Positions 13,057 to 15,321 of a stretch of 15,321 nt of DNA are shown here, piece after piece; the first letter of the stretch is position 1, and the number at the start of each line of letters is the position of its first letter. The position numbers and the translations under genes were made by a program. Source of the DNA: Candidatus Omnitrophota bacterium (GTDB taxonomy: Bacteria; Omnitrophota; Gorgyraeia; Gygaellales; Profunditerraquicolaceae); the NCBI GenBank assembly GCA_016931435.1, contig JAFGET010000139.1, positions 1 to 15,321 of the forward strand, in the 5' to 3' direction. Under the pieces are notes generated by a model. It ran no database searches, had not been told where the DNA came from, and saw nothing but the letters and a program-made list of their open reading frames with translations.

Positions 13057-13832
13057 CCATGAGAAAGACTATTATTGCCGGAAACTGGAAGATGTATAAA
13101 ACCATCCCTGAGGCCATTGAGTTGTCCAGCGGTTTAAAAAGGGAGTTGTTTAAATTAGAAGCGCAGAACGTGGATGTGGTCCTATGCCCTCCTTTTACTT
13201 CTTTGAGGGATGTGTATGAGGCGATCAGTGATTCAGGTATTCAATTGGGTGCGCAGGATATTTATTGGCAGCCACAGGGTGCTTTTACCGGAGAGGTGTC
13301 CGCGCCTATGCTTAAGGACGCAGGATGTAAATTTGTCATCATCGGACATTCCGAAAGAAGGCAGTTTTTCGCAGAGACAAATGAGGCCGTAAATAAGAAG
13401 CTCAAGGCAGCTTTAGAATATGGGCTTACTCCGATAGTCTGCGTGGGCGAGACCTTGAGCGAGCGGGAAGCAGGAGGGACATTTAAAGTATTAGAAGACC
13501 ATGTCTTGAACGGGCTGAAGGATCTAAATGCCCAGCAGGTTTTAGGGGTAGTTATCGCCTATGAGCCGGTCTGGGCTATCGGCACGGGGAAAACCGCTAC
13601 CGCCCAACAGGCGCAGGAAGCACAAAAATATATCCGTGATTTATTGGCAAAGATGTATAATAAGGAAACCGCGCAGAATATAAGGATACAGTACGGCGGC
13701 AGCGTAAAACCAGAGAATATAAGAGAAATATTAAAAGAGCCCGATGTAGACGGAGCTTTAGTAGGCGGAGCCAGCCTTACCGTGGAAGCGTTCGTGGCGA
13801 TTATAAAGGGAGCAAGCGAGGTAAACAAATGA
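13053..13832 (+). CDS. tpiA: Triosephosphate isomerase
   Basis: This interconverts glyceraldehyde-3-phosphate and dihydroxyacetone phosphate. It has 259 residues, a usual length for the TIM barrel. Catalytic residues are all present: K13 in AGNWKM, H99 in IIGHSERRQFF (97-107), and E171 in VIAYEPVWAIGTGKTA (167-182), which continues into the flexible lid loop. The phosphate-binding YGGSV is at 214-218 and GALVGGASL at 234-242. ATG 13053 overlaps the pgk stop. An ATG at 13059 would give MRKTIIAGNWKM, which looks more like family members and is an equally good start. Confidence 0.98.
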   Translation: MTMRKTIIAGNWKMYKTIPEAIELSSGLKRELFKLEAQNVDVVLCPPFTSLRDVYEAISDSGIQLGAQDIYWQPQGAFTGEVSAPMLKDAGCKFVIIGHSERRQFFAETNEAVNKKLKAALEYGLTPIVCVGETLSEREAGGTFKVLEDHVLNGLKDLNAQQVLGVVIAYEPVWAIGTGKTATAQQAQEAQKYIRDLLAKMYNKETAQNIRIQYGGSVKPENIREILKEPDVDGALVGGASLTVEAFVAIIKGASEVNK

Positions 13833-14209
13833 TGAGTTTGATCATTACCGTACATGTAATAGCCTGTGTCCTGTTGATCATAGTCATACTTATTCAGGCC
13901 GGCAGAGGCGGAGGATTGGTGGATAGTTTTTCCGGGGTAGAGTCTATGTTCGGCACAAAGACTAATGCCTTACTTTCGCGCATTACCACTATTTTTGCCG
14001 CGGTATTTTTTGCCACCTGCATAGGACTGGCTCTTTTTTCAGCCAGGCAGAGCCGTTCCTTATTGGAAAATAAAGCAGCCGTCTCCCAAAAGATACCTCC
14101 TGTGGCAACAGCGCCAAAGGAGGGGCCTAAAGATTCAGAGGGCGCGGCTGCCGCGGCGGTTGAGATCCCCCCTGCCGCAGAGGATACCCAAGAGAAGGCC
14201 GCCGATTAG
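13829..14209 (+). CDS. secG: Protein-export membrane protein SecG
   Basis: SecG is the small accessory subunit of the SecYEG translocation channel in the inner membrane. It has 126 residues. Two membrane segments are visible: about 3-22 (LIITVHVIACVLLIIVILIQ) and about 50-70 (LSRITTIFAAVFFATCIGLA). Between them is the SecG hallmark loop QAGRGGGLVDSFSG and FGTKTNALLSRIT. The tail (82-126) is rich in Ala, Pro and Glu and carries no recognised domain. The start overlaps the tpiA stop by ATGA, and a second ATG follows at 13832. The pgk-tpiA-secG order is common in bacteria. A terminator ends the unit downstream. Confidence 0.95.
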   Translation: MMSLIITVHVIACVLLIIVILIQAGRGGGLVDSFSGVESMFGTKTNALLSRITTIFAAVFFATCIGLALFSARQSRSLLENKAAVSQKIPPVATAPKEGPKDSEGAAAAAVEIPPAAEDTQEKAAD

Positions 14210-14237
14210 AAAATACTTTCCGTTGTTTTAAAAATAT

Positions 14238-14268
14238 AAGCTACCCGCCTGACGCCGGGTAGCTTTTT
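14238..14268 (+). terminator. Rho-independent terminator after secG
   Basis: AAGCTACCCG (14238-14247) pairs perfectly with CGGGTAGCTT (14256-14265) around loop CCTGACGC, and the strand ends in TTTTT (14264-14268). This is the clearest terminator in the window and closes the pgk-tpiA-secG unit. It stands only 4 bases before the next ATG. Confidence 0.92.
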
Positions 14269-14272
14269 ACTT

Positions 14273-15321
14273 ATGGACAGAAAAATATTCTGGATTTTTG
14301 CTTTAAGCAGTACGGTTTATTTTACCCAAGGCATAGAGGGGCTCCCTTCCCAGGGCTTGTTTTATTATCTGAAGGAGGCCAGGAATTTTTCTCCGGAAAA
14401 AATAATGTATTTAGCCAGCTTCACTTCTCTTGCCTGGATAGTGAAGCCTTTTATCGGTTATCTCATCGATAATTTTTTAAGCAAAAGGGCCTGGATATTC
14501 CTTTCTTTAGCCATGGATGTACTTGCGGTTTTAGCCTTGGGGCTGCTATCTGTACCCGTTCCCTTGTTAGTGGCTTTGTTATTATTTAATTCGACCAATA
14601 CCGCTTTCCGTGACGTAAGCGTCGACGGAGTGATGTGCGTGGAAGGGAAAAAATACAACCTTACCGGGAAGATCCAAAGCGTACAGTGGATTTCTATATC
14701 GGTGGCGGGACTGATCATCGGGATCCTCGGAGGTTACATCGCCGAAAAGTCAGGTTATAAGCTGGCTTTTTTATGTTTGATCCCGGTTTATTTTCTCATC
14801 GCTTTTTGCGCTTATTTTTATCGTGAAGACAGACAAAGACCGGTTGATTTTAAGAAAAGAGCGTTGTCGCATGACTTAAAAAAGTTATTTTCCAATAAGA
14901 GATTACTTATCGTAGCGGTGTTTATTTTTCTCTATAAATATTCGCCTTCGTTCGGGACGCCTCTTTTTTTCATACAGAGGGATACCTTTAAATGGTCGAA
15001 GTTATGGATCGGCACGCTCGATACTATCGCGATGGCTTTTTCCATAGCCGGCTCGATATTCTATTACAAGTTCAGCCAGCGCATCAATATTAAAAAGTGG
15101 CTGTATATCTTTGTTTTTCTGGGAGCGGTGCTTACCTTAAGCTATCTATATTACACGCCGGTAAGCGCGGTTATCTACAGCCTGCTTTATGGCTTTATCG
15201 GCATGTTCGTTTTTCTGATGATCATGGATTTTATGGCTAAAAATACCATGGCCGGTTTTGAGGCTACTTCCTTTGCCTTGCTTTGCAGTTTCAGCAACCT
15301 CGCTCTATATGCCGGGAACAT
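14273..15321 (+). CDS. Major facilitator superfamily transporter, BT1 (folate-biopterin)-like, 3' end cut by window edge
   Basis: An open frame of 349 codons runs off the right edge without a stop. It begins MDRKIFWIFALSSTVYFTQG and has many hydrophobic segments, at least eight, fitting an inner-membrane carrier. The first part, GIEGLPSQGLFYYLKE and MYLASFTSLAWIVKPFIGYLIDNF, with a loop NTAFRDVSVDGVM near 107-119, follows the pattern of BT1/folate-biopterin transporters: a Pro-Lys-Pro-like entry in helix 2 and an Asp-bearing helix 4. Substrate is unknown, and many bacterial members of this group have no assigned cargo. The ATG is 4 bases after the terminator T-run, with no Shine-Dalgarno, so it may be a leaderless mRNA or depend on readthrough. 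Confidence 0.78.
   Translation, partial: MDRKIFWIFALSSTVYFTQGIEGLPSQGLFYYLKEARNFSPEKIMYLASFTSLAWIVKPFIGYLIDNFLSKRAWIFLSLAMDVLAVLALGLLSVPVPLLVALLLFNSTNTAFRDVSVDGVMCVEGKKYNLTGKIQSVQWISISVAGLIIGILGGYIAEKSGYKLAFLCLIPVYFLIAFCAYFYREDRQRPVDFKKRALSHDLKKLFSNKRLLIVAVFIFLYKYSPSFGTPLFFIQRDTFKWSKLWIGTLDTIAMAFSIAGSIFYYKFSQRINIKKWLYIFVFLGAVLTLSYLYYTPVSAVIYSLLYGFIGMFVFLMIMDFMAKNTMAGFEATSFALLCSFSNLALYAGN

Overview
The window is bacterial and most resembles a genome from an uncultured lineage, possibly Omnitrophota (old candidate division OP3). That placement is an inference and was not tested by any search. It rests on recalled similarity: the secreted protein with a TTYYPSPYGSYREL segment, the low-complexity tail on L17, intergenic palindromes with a CCTGCGGCAG core, and mixed A/T-leaning codon use with many AGG and ATA codons. 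All recognised genes lie on the plus strand. Both window edges cut a gene: rpsD on the left and a transporter on the right.

Layout. (1) 1-2234: the end of a ribosomal 'alpha' operon, rpsD - rpoA - rplQ. (2) 2301-8662: a central-carbon/amino-acid block with a class I aminotransferase (AspC-like), the large subunit of a LeuC/homoaconitase-type hydro-lyase, a PilT-type ATPase lodged between the two hydro-lyase subunits, the small subunit, an isocitrate-dehydrogenase-type enzyme, and malate dehydrogenase. (3) 8703-10631: dihydrolipoamide dehydrogenase and LipB octanoyltransferase. (4) 10647-11327: a secreted protein with a C1q/TNF-like C-terminal module. (5) 11328-11565: an intergenic array of four related hairpins. 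(6) 11566-11799: a 77-residue stand-alone lipoyl domain. (7) 11878-14209: pgk - tpiA - secG with a clear promoter in front and a clear intrinsic terminator behind. (8) 14273 to the end: a partial BT1-like major-facilitator transporter.

How the genes may work together. The aminotransferase, hydro-lyase pair, IDH-type enzyme and MDH all meet at oxaloacetate, citrate/isocitrate and 2-oxoglutarate. The hydro-lyase may therefore act as an aconitase-like enzyme rather than, or as well as, isopropylmalate isomerase. Lpd, LipB and the free lipoyl domain form part of a lipoyl module, but no E1, E2 catalytic domain or LipA is visible here. pgk and tpiA are glycolytic, and secG follows them, as in many bacteria.

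The most unusual structure is the hairpin family at 11356-11547. Four elements, two in each orientation, share an 8-base loop and a bulged base, while the inner stem changes with compensating bases.
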